A stretch of 10,255 nucleotides of DNA from Lachnospiraceae bacterium (GCA_017464045.1 JAFUEG010000260.1:1-10255), one strand, 5' to 3'. Counted from the stretch's first letter, positions 1-6,865 are shown. The notes: generated by a model not told the origin, from the letters alone. Translations and numbers: made by a program.

Positions 1-675
1 CGAACTGCTTTAACAAATTTTCTTGAGACCTTACCGGATAATGAATTTTCTGACAAATTTGACGACTTTGAAATTAAAGATGAAGAATTTGCGGCAGCCA
101 TAAATACACTTAAAAATCTTGAAGCTGAATATGCTCATTCCGAAGAAAAAAAACATTCCGATACAAATTTAAATGCATCTGAAAAACCGTATTCCGATAA
201 CTTCATTACCAATATTGATGACCTTTATGATCAGGTTCCGGAAACACTTATGTCCGAAAGACAGTCTAACATTGATGAGCTTATAGCAAATAACACGATT
301 TTCACTCAACCTCAAAAAAAACACATTCTTGTCATAGATGACGATTCTCTTATGCTTAAGGTTATCAAAGATCATCTTCACGAGATATATGATATTGCCA
401 CTGCAAAAGGTGGAAAGGTTGCTTATAAATTTTTGGAGAAAAAACATACCGACCTCATACTTCTCGATTATGAAATGCCTGACGAGGATGGTCCAACGGT
501 ATTTAAAAAGATACGTGAAATCACCGGAAATGAAAATACTCCTATCATCTTTTTAACCGGTGTAGCTGACAAGGAAAGAGTAATGAATGTACTCGAACTA
601 AAACCGCAGGGCTTTTTACTTAAGCCGGTTGAATATGATTCACTCATAAAAACAATTGAACCTTTTTTACAATAA
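1..675 (+). CDS. Receiver-domain (CheY-like) response regulator, 3' part
   Basis: The reading frame is open from the first base of the window, so this is the C-terminal 224 residues of a longer protein; the in-frame ATG at 250 is internal and not needed as a start. Visible residues 1-100 are acidic and low in complexity, look like a linker, and match no domain I recognise. From about residue 107 there is a complete receiver domain: the acidic triplet in HILVIDDDS, the phosphoacceptor Asp (residue 156) in LILLDYEMPDEDG, the switch Thr in IIFLTG and the conserved Lys in FLLKPVE. The protein ends with the last helix of the receiver, so no DNA-binding output domain follows. Any effector must be N-terminal, outside the window, or the receiver is a phosphorelay intermediate. 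The stop lies 29 bases before the hybrid kinase start, so the two are probably co-transcribed and may be partners. The receiver call is secure; the whole-protein identity is unknown. Confidence 0.9.
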   Translation, partial: RTALTNFLETLPDNEFSDKFDDFEIKDEEFAAAINTLKNLEAEYAHSEEKKHSDTNLNASEKPYSDNFITNIDDLYDQVPETLMSERQSNIDELIANNTIFTQPQKKHILVIDDDSLMLKVIKDHLHEIYDIATAKGGKVAYKFLEKKHTDLILLDYEMPDEDGPTVFKKIREITGNENTPIIFLTGVADKERVMNVLELKPQGFLLKPVEYDSLIKTIEPFLQ

Positions 676-704
676 TTAAAATGTGATAAATCCGGAGGTA
701 TAAT

Positions 705-3407
705 ATGGCATCCTTATATCTTACTGATCTTATAGAGCAGTCAACACTTCAAAAAATCCAAGATGCATTTTCAAATATGGTTGGCATGGCTGCGCTCACA
801 ACCGACTCAACAGGTCACCCTGTTACAGAGGGTTCAAACTTTACCGAATACTGTATGAAATATACCCGTCAGTCGACCATAGGCTGTGCCAGATGTGAAG
901 AGTGTGATCGTTTCGGAGCGGTTATGACACAGGAAAGCGGAAAACCAACTTCCTACTTCTGTCATTCCGGTCTTATAGATTTTGCTGCGCCAATTATAGC
1001 AAACGGTGAGATGATCGGAAGCTTTATCGGCGGTCAGGTACTCACCGAAAAGCCTGATCCAGATAAAATCAGAAAAGTTGCCGAAGAAATAGGCGTTGAT
1101 TTTGATGAATACTGGGCTGCAATTGAAAAAGTTCAGGTTATCCCAAAGGAAAGAATCGATAATGCTACAGAGTTTTTATTTACAATCGCCTCTGTTTTAT
1201 CCGATATGGCAATGGGCAAACATCAGGCAATTGAGGCAAATGTCGAGATAGCTCACGCTGCCCAGATGAAAACAGACTTTCTGGCAAATATGAGTCATGA
1301 AATCCGTACACCTATGAATGCAATTATCGGTATGTCGGAAATGGCTTTAAGAGAGGACATTTCTCCAAATGCCAGAGAATATATCAATCAGATCAAATCC
1401 TCCAGCCGTGCTCTTCTTACAATAATAAACGACATTCTCGACTACTCCAAAATCGAATCCGGCAAGATGGATATAATTCCTATCGAATATGATACTCTCT
1501 CACTGTTTAATGATGTAATCAATATAATGATGACCCGTGTAGTGGATAAAAATGTTGAACTCTTTTTGGATATCTCACCGGATATACCTTCACTTTTGTA
1601 TGGCGACAATATAAGAATACGTCAGATTCTTATAAATCTTGCAAACAATGCAGTAAAATTCACCAATGAAGGCGAGATAGATATCATCGTCCGTTTTGAA
1701 AAACAAAGCGATACCGAAGGAGCTCTAACGGTATCAGTCAAAGACACCGGCATCGGCATTAAAGAAGATAATTTGCAGACTATATTCGAATCATTTTCAC
1801 AGGTTGACAGTACAAGAAACCGTAACGTAGAAGGTACCGGCCTCGGCCTTGCCATAACCAATCAGCTCATAGATCTTATGGGCGGTTATCTAAATGTTGA
1901 AAGTACATACGGCGTGGGTTCAACCTTTACCTTTGAGATTCCTCAGGACATAAATGATCCGACTCCTGCCATGCAGGTAAATGAGCCAAAAAAAATATGC
2001 GCATTATGTATGTTTAAAAGTGAAAGGATGTCTGAAAAATTTATAAAGGATACTGAAAAATTCGGCATACTAAACTACGATTTAAAAGAAGATGCAAACT
2101 TAAAATACGGTTTCGAATCGCTTTATAAGATGAAACCGGAGATGGATTATTTCTTATTCATAGACGAAGCTATGCTTACAGACGAAAGAAAAGCCTTTAT
2201 AGAATCACATCCTGAATTAAATGCTGTTCTTGTCTCCGAATTTATCCAGGATAAAAAGCTTGATATCCAAAATCTTTTGGTTGTCAAAAAGCCTTTATCA
2301 GCTCTTAACCTTTCAATGATATTTAACAAGGAAAAGCTTATTTCTTCCGGTTCAGTCAAGTCTGATGACGATATCGATTATACAGCTAAGGATGCATGGG
2401 TTCTTATAATTGATGACAACATCGTTAATCTCACTGTTGCAGAAGGATTACTTGAACCTTTACAGCTTAACACGATAACCGCTACCATCGGAAAAGAAGC
2501 CATAAAGAAGGTAAAGCAAAAGAAATTTGACATAATTCTTATGGATCATATGATGCCTGAAATGGATGGAATTGAAGCCACTAAAATTATAAGAGATGAA
2601 GTTCCCGAATATAAAGACATTCCGATCATCGCACTTACTGCCAATGCCATAGGCAATGCAAAGGATATGTTTATCGAAGCGGGAATGGATGATTTTATTG
2701 CAAAACCTATAGAGGTAAGGACTTTAATTTCAGTAATAAAAAAATGGCTTCCTGCTGATAAAATCCAAACGAAAACCGAAGATGAGATAAATCATAAAGC
2801 TAAAGAACAAGCCTCCAAAAACAATATTCAAATAGGCGATTTAGATACCGGCTCTGCCATAAAATTACTCGGAAATGAAAAGCTCTTTTGGAATGTCCTA
2901 AAGGAATATAACAGAGTAATCAATTCAAAGGCAGCCACAATAAAAAAACATTTTGATAATGCAGATTGGAGCTCATATACCATTGAGGTTCATGCATTAA
3001 AAAGTTCCTCAAAGCAGATAGGCGCATTTGCTCTTTCAGAGATGGCTGCAAAGCTTGAAGCCGCCGGCAAATCCGGTGATATAGATTATATACGTGCCAA
3101 TTCGGATGCTGCTTTGAAAAAATATCTTTCATACGAACCGATACTTGCTCCATACTTTGAGGAAAAAGAAGAGACCATGAAAGAGCCTGTTGACTACGTA
3201 AAACTCGACCAGTTATTTAATAAGCTTCGTGATGCGGCTGATAACCTTGATGCAGATGAGATGGAGAGCATATGCAATGAAATCATGTGCTTTGATTTTC
3301 CTGAAGGTCAAAAAGAATATGCCAAGCTTCTTAAAAACGCATGTAATGATATAGACGTAGACACATGCATTGAAGTCTTAGACAAGTGGCAGGAAGAAAT
3401 TCAATAA
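705..3407 (+). CDS. PocR-domain hybrid sensor histidine kinase (HisKA-HATPase-pseudoREC-REC-HPt)
   Basis: A 900-residue multi-step phosphorelay kinase. Residues about 5-170 match the PocR sensory family: a Cys cluster (C50, C61, C64, C67) and the YFCHSGLIDFAAPI segment with C86 and H87. That family is thought to bind small metabolites; the ligand here is unknown. No membrane segment is seen, so it is probably cytoplasmic. HisKA follows with phospho-His H198 (NMSHEIRTPMN). The HATPase has N-box N311/N315, the G1 box DTGIGI (347-352) and the G2 box GTGLGLAI (377-384). Residues about 429-545 are a degenerate receiver. An intact receiver follows (D570, D571, phosphoacceptor D614, T645, K667), then an HPt domain with H763 (VHALKSSSKQIGA). 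Residues about 826-900 form an acidic, helical-looking tail of unknown role. GGAGG at 694-698, six bases before the ATG, fixes the start. It lies behind the receiver protein gene and probably shares its transcript. Confidence 0.95.
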   Translation: MASLYLTDLIEQSTLQKIQDAFSNMVGMAALTTDSTGHPVTEGSNFTEYCMKYTRQSTIGCARCEECDRFGAVMTQESGKPTSYFCHSGLIDFAAPIIANGEMIGSFIGGQVLTEKPDPDKIRKVAEEIGVDFDEYWAAIEKVQVIPKERIDNATEFLFTIASVLSDMAMGKHQAIEANVEIAHAAQMKTDFLANMSHEIRTPMNAIIGMSEMALREDISPNAREYINQIKSSSRALLTIINDILDYSKIESGKMDIIPIEYDTLSLFNDVINIMMTRVVDKNVELFLDISPDIPSLLYGDNIRIRQILINLANNAVKFTNEGEIDIIVRFEKQSDTEGALTVSVKDTGIGIKEDNLQTIFESFSQVDSTRNRNVEGTGLGLAITNQLIDLMGGYLNVESTYGVGSTFTFEIPQDINDPTPAMQVNEPKKICALCMFKSERMSEKFIKDTEKFGILNYDLKEDANLKYGFESLYKMKPEMDYFLFIDEAMLTDERKAFIESHPELNAVLVSEFIQDKKLDIQNLLVVKKPLSALNLSMIFNKEKLISSGSVKSDDDIDYTAKDAWVLIIDDNIVNLTVAEGLLEPLQLNTITATIGKEAIKKVKQKKFDIILMDHMMPEMDGIEATKIIRDEVPEYKDIPIIALTANAIGNAKDMFIEAGMDDFIAKPIEVRTLISVIKKWLPADKIQTKTEDEINHKAKEQASKNNIQIGDLDTGSAIKLLGNEKLFWNVLKEYNRVINSKAATIKKHFDNADWSSYTIEVHALKSSSKQIGAFALSEMAAKLEAAGKSGDIDYIRANSDAALKKYLSYEPILAPYFEEKEETMKEPVDYVKLDQLFNKLRDAADNLDADEMESICNEIMCFDFPEGQKEYAKLLKNACNDIDVDTCIEVLDKWQEEIQ

Positions 3408-3414
3408 AACACTG

Positions 3415-3447
3415 TGAGCCTTGATACATCTATGACACAGGGTATAA
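3415..3447 (+). repeat. Left terminal inverted repeat of the palindromic element
   Basis: This is a 33-base arm beginning TGAGCCTTGATACATC and ending CAGGGTATAA. It differs from the reverse complement of 3695-3727 at a single base (A against G at position 17 of the arm). The match stops abruptly outside it: the flanking ACTG on the left does not pair with AGCT on the right. Confidence 0.9.
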
Positions 3448-3448
3448 A
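3421..3448 (+). promoter_or_regulatory. Inward sigma-A-like promoter in the left arm
   Basis: TTGATA (3421-3426), a 16-base spacer and TATAAA (3443-3448) each match the sigma-A consensus at 5 of 6 positions. Transcription would start near 3455 and run rightward through the whole palindrome. An AGGAGGT motif follows at 3481-3487, but no start codon stands at a usable distance. The spacer is one base shorter than ideal, and the site is unproven. Confidence 0.4.
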
Positions 3449-3537
3449 CAAAGTTCTATCATATGCCAGACAAGAAAATCAGGAGGTCATTACAACTAAC
3501 CAACAATTTGTGAAATCAGTGCACTCGTACTTTCTTT

Positions 3538-3600
3538 GATTTTGCACAAAACCAATAAACTCGCTTCGCTCAAACATATTGGTTTTAATCGTGCAAAATC
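3538..3600 (+). other. Central hairpin of the palindromic element
   Basis: GATTTTGCAC (3538-3547) pairs with GTGCAAAATC (3591-3600), and AAAACCAATA (3548-3557) pairs with TATTGGTTTT (3577-3586). One side has a four-base bulge AATC (3587-3590), and the apical loop is 3558-3576. This gives about 20 base pairs in RNA or cruciform DNA. There is no U-run after it, so it is not a classical intrinsic terminator. Confidence 0.8.
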
Positions 3601-3693
3601 AATTCAAGTACTCATTGCTGATTTAACACAAATCGGGTCAAATTGTTGTAACAACCTCCTGAGTATCTTTTTCTGTCATATAAATTTTTAAAA

Positions 3694-3721
3694 ATTATAC
3701 CCTGTGTCACAGATGTATCAA
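3694..3721 (-). promoter_or_regulatory. Inward sigma-A-like promoter in the right arm
   Basis: On the minus strand TTGATA (3716-3721), a 16-base spacer and a perfect TATAAT (3694-3699) form a promoter-like site, mirroring the one in the left arm. Transcription would start near 3687 and run leftward through the palindrome, antisense to the tail of the hybrid kinase gene if it continued. An AGGAGGT motif follows on this strand at 3660-3654, again without a usable start codon. Confidence 0.45.
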
Positions 3722-3727
3722 GGCTCA
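3695..3727 (-). repeat. Right terminal inverted repeat of the palindromic element
   Basis: This 33-base arm mirrors 3415-3447 with one mismatch. It ends 16 bases before the stop codon of the GHKL kinase gene (stop at 3744-3746), so transcripts of that gene run straight into it. Confidence 0.9.
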
Positions 3728-3743
3728 AGCTATATATCATATG

Positions 3744-5120
3744 CTACTGATTAATAGGAAGTATTATCTCTATCTTGAATATATAATCAGAATTTTCTTC
3801 CTTTGTTGAGGACAGGAAACATTCTCCTTCATATTTTTCGACGGTCTCTTTGATGTTGATTAATCCAAAGCCGTGGTTGGACCTGTCCTTTTTGGTTGTG
3901 ATAATATTATTGTCCCTTATATCCGGTTCGTGGAGTGTCGGATTTGTTTCAGTGATTATCATATAGTTTTCATTTCTTTTAAATGTCAGTTCAATATGTT
4001 TTTTATTTTCATCAAGCTTTTCCACTGCCTCTATTGCATTATCAAGTATGTTGGCAAGGATGGTACAGGTATCCAGTGCCGAAAGCTTAACACCCGAAAG
4101 TTTGCCGTCAACCGTAAGTGTTATACCCTTTTCGGTTGCCTTATGCTTCTTTTCCGAGCATATCGCATCCGCTATCTCATCTCCCGCATGCACACTTGTG
4201 TCAGCCTGCTCAACCAGCTTGGCCATATCCTCGATGTAGCTTCCAAGCTCATCGTATCTCTTGCTCTTATATAACTCCTGCAGACAGTAGGTATGATTTT
4301 TTAAATCATGTCTTATTTTTCTTATCTCACGGTTTGAAGCTATAAGCCCCTCATAGTGTTCCTTCTGGGCTTCGATATAGTACTCATTTACGGTATTTTT
4401 GTCACGAAAATACATCGATTCAGATTCCTTTATGATAAGCAATATGGATATAAGTAAAATGATTACAGTTACGGCAAGCATAATTATACTGTATGTCCTG
4501 CCGCCCATATCTCCGTTATATACAAACCTAAGAGAAATCAACGGTTCCGTATCGGAATATCTGTCTATCTTAAGAACCGAAAAGATAACATTATCTATCA
4601 AAAGAAATACCAGAAAAACTGCCACAACCAGAGAAAAAGTCATCGGTCCTTTTCTTCTCCTGCTCGAAAGAAATGATAAACTCCATACTATAAGAATTAA
4701 AAACAAGGTCAATAATATCATCGTAACCTTTGTCATATATTCCGGAGCATTTACGCTTTCCTCAATCATAGTATCAAATGTATCTAAAATACTTAAAAGA
4801 ATAGTTATAACTTCAAAGGCAGTAAGCGTAATAAAAAATGCCTTTAGCTTTTTACATAAAAGCTGCGTGATAAAATAAATAAGTAAAAATAAAACCAGCG
4901 CTCCGCTTATCGTTGTTTCAAAAGGCTGCTTATCTGTCACAACCCAAAGCACTGTACTTAGTATCGCATATATACTAATAACCGTAATAAGCATATTTTT
5001 TCTGTGTGATTCTTTTTTTAACGGATAACCAAAAAAGCCTGTTATAAGCAGCCAGGCTGAAAGTGTATATGCTGTTCCTTCGATAAGGCAATAAACCAAA
5101 TCATAAACTATCTGTAACAT
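3744..5120 (-). CDS. GHKL-domain sensor histidine kinase, AgrC-like
   Basis: A 458-residue membrane sensor kinase of the AgrC/VirS type. By eye the N-terminal half holds about seven hydrophobic segments (near residues 7-30, 43-62, 72-90, 95-113, 131-152, 161-183 and 209-230), with no sizeable outside domain. That is typical of kinases that sense peptides at or in the membrane. A short coiled linker leads to the H-box IRHDLKNH with phospho-His H271. The GHKL ATPase follows, with N-box N357/N361 in LANILDNAIEA and the G-box NHGFGLINIKE at 415-425. AGGA on the minus strand (5131-5128), seven bases from the ATG, is a modest ribosome site. It lies 111 bases downstream of the LytTR regulator gene, its evident partner, and ends against the palindromic element. 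The activating signal is unknown. Confidence 0.95.
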   Translation of the reverse strand: MLQIVYDLVYCLIEGTAYTLSAWLLITGFFGYPLKKESHRKNMLITVISIYAILSTVLWVVTDKQPFETTISGALVLFLLIYFITQLLCKKLKAFFITLTAFEVITILLSILDTFDTMIEESVNAPEYMTKVTMILLTLFLILIVWSLSFLSSRRRKGPMTFSLVVAVFLVFLLIDNVIFSVLKIDRYSDTEPLISLRFVYNGDMGGRTYSIIMLAVTVIILLISILLIIKESESMYFRDKNTVNEYYIEAQKEHYEGLIASNREIRKIRHDLKNHTYCLQELYKSKRYDELGSYIEDMAKLVEQADTSVHAGDEIADAICSEKKHKATEKGITLTVDGKLSGVKLSALDTCTILANILDNAIEAVEKLDENKKHIELTFKRNENYMIITETNPTLHEPDIRDNNIITTKKDRSNHGFGLINIKETVEKYEGECFLSSTKEENSDYIFKIEIILPINQ

Positions 5121-5191
5121 TTTCTAATCCTATCTTGCACATTCTTTGAAACAATATCAAAGATTGTCCAACATCTAAAATTATCTATATC

Positions 5192-5251
5192 CTATCTCGC
5201 GCTGTTTCTTTCTATCTCAAGCAAGCTCTTACTATCTCGCGCTGTTTCTTA
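5192..5251. repeat. Three tandem 20-bp units spanning the regulator stop codon
   Basis: Units begin at 5192, 5212 and 5232, each with CTATCTC. The first and third are identical over 19 bases (CTATCTCGCGCTGTTTCTT); the middle one matches at about 13 of 20. On the minus strand each unit ends in GAGATAG. The third unit supplies the last codons and the TAG stop of the response regulator; the other two lie in the gap before the kinase gene. A weaker resemblance is seen at 5130-5148, overlapping the kinase ribosome site. Confidence 0.8.
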
Positions 5252-5942
5252 CATATTCCAAAAGCTGTATCTTAAAATCAGCCATGCTGCTTCTGCTAAG
5301 CGGTAAAGCAGTATCCTTTGAAACGATGACCTCATTACCGTGATGCTTTTTCACATGTCTTAAATTTACTACATATCCTCTGTGTATTCTGTAAAAGGAA
5401 TCCGTTATCAGGGAAAGCTGTTTTTCCATATCGGCAAGCTTGCCGCGGATGGTATATTCTCTTTTTGAAAGTACAATTTTTATAGAATTATTTTGCGCCT
5501 CTATGTATACTATATCATCCACCGGAACAACAACATCCTCACCATCATATCTGATTACGATGTGCTTTCCTCCGATGAGCTTTTCCTTCAAATCCGAAAG
5601 GGTTTTATTTAACTTAGTCTCATCCACCGGCTTGCCAAGGAATCTAAAAGCAGATACCTCATAACCGTCCATGGCCATCTCCGTATGACTGGTAAGAAAT
5701 ATAACAGGTATATAGATATCAAGCTCACGCAATTTTACCGCAGTACTCATTCCGTCAAGCACAGGCATCTCGATATCAAGAAAGAGAGCCTCCGGTCTTA
5801 CACCTTTTTTTATATCAGACAGTAATTCTTCTCCATCCGCATATTCCTTGCAGGTAAGATCGAGTCTTCCAAAAAATCCGTAAAGAGCATCTGTAAGTTT
5901 TTCTCTAATTATCTTTTCGTCATCACATACAGCTATAAGCAT
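5232..5942 (-). CDS. LytTR-family response regulator, AgrA-like
   Basis: A 236-residue DNA-binding response regulator. The receiver domain (about 1-120) has the acidic residues D7/D8 in AVCDDEK, phosphoacceptor D56 in LFLDIEMPVLDG, T84 in IFLTSH and K104 in FLGKPVD. The LytTR domain (about 128-232) shows YIEAQNNSIKI, the RGKLADMEKQL helix and the hallmark SFYRIHRGYVVNL (183-195). LytTR proteins usually bind pairs of short repeats and activate genes for peptide signalling, bacteriocins or the envelope. The start is well supported by GAGGAA on the minus strand (5954-5949), six bases before the ATG. The gene has its own promoter and precedes the GHKL kinase, forming an AgrA-AgrC-like pair. Its likely targets are itself and the upstream ABC-peptidase genes; this is inferred from context. 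The stop codon falls inside a tandem repeat. Confidence 0.96.
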   Translation of the reverse strand: MLIAVCDDEKIIREKLTDALYGFFGRLDLTCKEYADGEELLSDIKKGVRPEALFLDIEMPVLDGMSTAVKLRELDIYIPVIFLTSHTEMAMDGYEVSAFRFLGKPVDETKLNKTLSDLKEKLIGGKHIVIRYDGEDVVVPVDDIVYIEAQNNSIKIVLSKREYTIRGKLADMEKQLSLITDSFYRIHRGYVVNLRHVKKHHGNEVIVSKDTALPLSRSSMADFKIQLLEYVRNSAR

Positions 5943-5987
5943 GAACTGTTCCTCGTCTATATTTTTTATGTTTCAGAATACTGCTAA

Positions 5988-6016
5988 ATTATAAAGCCAT
6001 CTCATCGCTTCATCAA
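5988..6016 (-). promoter_or_regulatory. Promoter of the regulator-kinase operon
   Basis: On the minus strand TTGATG (6016-6011), a 17-base spacer and a perfect TATAAT (5993-5988) form a good sigma-A promoter. Transcription would begin near 5981, giving a leader of about 40 bases that contains the GAGGAA ribosome site of the regulator gene. The -35 box matches consensus at 4 of 6, which suits an activated promoter. It lies between the ABC ATPase stop and the regulator start, so the two-component genes can be transcribed apart from the transporter genes. Confidence 0.65.
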
Positions 6017-6029
6017 TAAGTATTTCGTA

Positions 6030-6051
6030 AAAACTTTAAATCAAAAGTTTT
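6030..6051. promoter_or_regulatory. 22-bp dyad upstream of the regulator promoter (possible operator)
   Basis: AAAACTTT (6030-6037) and AAAGTTTT (6044-6051) are perfect 8-base inverted arms around a 6-base spacer, starting 13 bases upstream of the -35 box. That is where an activator would bind. LytTR sites are more often direct repeats, so self-regulation is only a possibility, and an AT-rich dyad can arise by chance. A second, partly overlapping dyad, TTTGTT-N5-AACAAA, lies at 6049-6065. Confidence 0.4.
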
Positions 6052-6070
6052 GTTACCGCAACAAATTGTA

Positions 6071-6742
6071 TCAGACGATTCTTCCGTTTTCAATATTGAT
6101 GGTACGATTACCGTATGCTGCACAATCAGCGGAATGAGTAACCTGAAGTATGGTTATGCCCTTCTTTTGATTAAGCTTTTTAAAAAGATTCATAATCTCT
6201 GTTCCGGATACCGAATCAAGATTACCGGTTGCCTCATCAGCAAGAAGTATCTCCGGATTACCAAGTACCGCTCTGGCAACAGCTACTCTTTGCTGCTGTC
6301 CGCCAGAAAGCTCTGCCGGCATGGCTTTTCTTTTTTCTGTAAGACCAGTTATCTCAAGTATCTCTTTTAATTCAGGCTCAAGCTCAGACCTTTTTTTACC
6401 CTTAACGGTAAGAGGAAGAAGTATATTGTCCTCCACATTAAGATTCTGAACCAGATTATAAAACTGAAATACAAATCCTATCTTTTCAAGTCGAAGCTGT
6501 GACAGCTTTCTCTCTGACATCTCGGTTATATCCTCGCCGTCAATCAATATATTTCCCTCAAACTCTCTGTCAAGTCCGCCTATAAGGTATAAAAGTGTTG
6601 ACTTACCGCTTCCGGATGCACCCATAAGAGATACAAACTCTCCTTTTTTAACCTCAAAGCCCGCATCTGTCAAAACCTTATTTTCACTGCCGCCCTTACC
6701 AAAGGTCTTACTTACATTCTTTACTTCTATCATACTGCTCAT
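6071..6742 (-). CDS. ABC transporter ATP-binding protein (MacB/LolD-type)
   Basis: A 223-residue ATPase that would power the FtsX-type permease encoded just upstream. In order: Walker A GASGSGKST (41-49), Q-loop VFQF (91-94), signature LSGGQQQ (145-151), Walker B ILLADE (165-170), D-loop NLDS (174-177) and H-loop His203. The length and the FQFYNLVQNLNVEDNILLP segment fit the subfamily whose members energise mechanotransmission permeases (MacB, LolCDE, BceAB, FtsE-like). I place the start at 6742 (MSSMIEVKNV), because AAAGGAG lies seven bases upstream; a longer in-frame start at 6769 would put this site inside the gene. It follows the permease gene after a 123-base gap and precedes the regulator promoter. 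Confidence 0.95.
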   Translation of the reverse strand: MSSMIEVKNVSKTFGKGGSENKVLTDAGFEVKKGEFVSLMGASGSGKSTLLYLIGGLDREFEGNILIDGEDITEMSERKLSQLRLEKIGFVFQFYNLVQNLNVEDNILLPLTVKGKKRSELEPELKEILEITGLTEKRKAMPAELSGGQQQRVAVARAVLGNPEILLADEATGNLDSVSGTEIMNLFKKLNQKKGITILQVTHSADCAAYGNRTINIENGRIV

Positions 6743-6749
6743 ATCAAAG

Positions 6750-6756
6750 CTCCTTT
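6750..6756 (-). promoter_or_regulatory. Ribosome binding site that fixes the ABC ATPase start
   Basis: AAAGGAG on the minus strand sits seven bases before the ATG at 6742. The competing in-frame ATG at 6769 has no such site, so the shorter protein is preferred. Confidence 0.8.
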
Positions 6757-6782
6757 CATCCAAAAACACTATATCTTTACAA

Positions 6783-6813
6783 AAGCCATCACACTGAACC
6801 TGCCTGACAGCTT
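6783..6813 (-). other. Possible RNA hairpin between permease and ATPase genes
   Basis: On the minus strand AAGCTGTCA (6813-6805) can pair with TGATGGCTT (6791-6783) through nine pairs including two G-U pairs, with a 13-base loop. TTGTAAA follows, a poor U-run. It could slow or partly stop transcription between permease and ATPase, or be a processing site. The evidence is only base complementarity. Confidence 0.25.
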
Positions 6814-6865
6814 ATGCCGTACATCACAAATATAAATCTCACTCATAATCAATCTGTAAATCAAC

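Larger units (their letters stand above)
3415..3727. repeat. 313-bp imperfect palindromic element (MITE-like or structured-RNA locus)
   Basis: This fills the gap between two convergent genes. The outer arms 3415-3447 and 3695-3727 are inverted copies matching at 32 of 33 bases. Moving inward, further inverted pairs stay in register: TCAGGAGGT..TTACAAC (3479-3496 against 3645-3662, 16/18), ATTTGTG (3506-3512/3627-3633), AAATCAG (3513-3519/3618-3624), GTAC, GATTTTGCAC (3538-3547/3591-3600) and AAAACCAATA (3548-3557/3577-3586), around a 19-base apical loop holding TCGCTTCGCTC. The segments between pairs differ in sequence and length, so the two halves are diverged. I see no ORF of useful size and no clear target-site duplication at the ends. 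Possible readings are a non-autonomous transposable element, a non-coding RNA locus or a bidirectional terminator. The palindrome is directly visible; its function is inference. Confidence 0.85.

Noticed and set aside
3408..3743. Target-site duplication flanking the palindromic element
   Set aside because: Flanks ACTG and AGCT do not match directly, and no short direct repeat is seen at either plausible boundary.
4399..4878. 159-codon plus-strand ORF opposite the GHKL kinase
   Set aside because: It mirrors the membrane-spanning half of the kinase gene; it has no ribosome site and no recognisable domain.
6049..6065. TTTGTT-N5-AACAAA hairpin as terminator after the ABC ATPase
   Set aside because: The stem is short and AT-rich with only a poor U-run after it, so termination is not convincing.
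6050..6370. 106-codon plus-strand ORF opposite the ABC ATPase
   Set aside because: It is antisense to conserved ATPase motifs (signature and Walker B), has no ribosome site, and its translation is not protein-like.
6740..6769. Longer ABC ATPase start at 6769 (MFLDERSFD...)
   Set aside because: The AAAGGAG site at 6750-6756 lies inside that extension and is well placed for the ATG at 6742.
6769..6846. 25-codon minus-strand ORF as a signal-peptide gene
   Set aside because: There is no Shine-Dalgarno site at a usable distance and no leader or processing motif; I mention it only as part of the gap.
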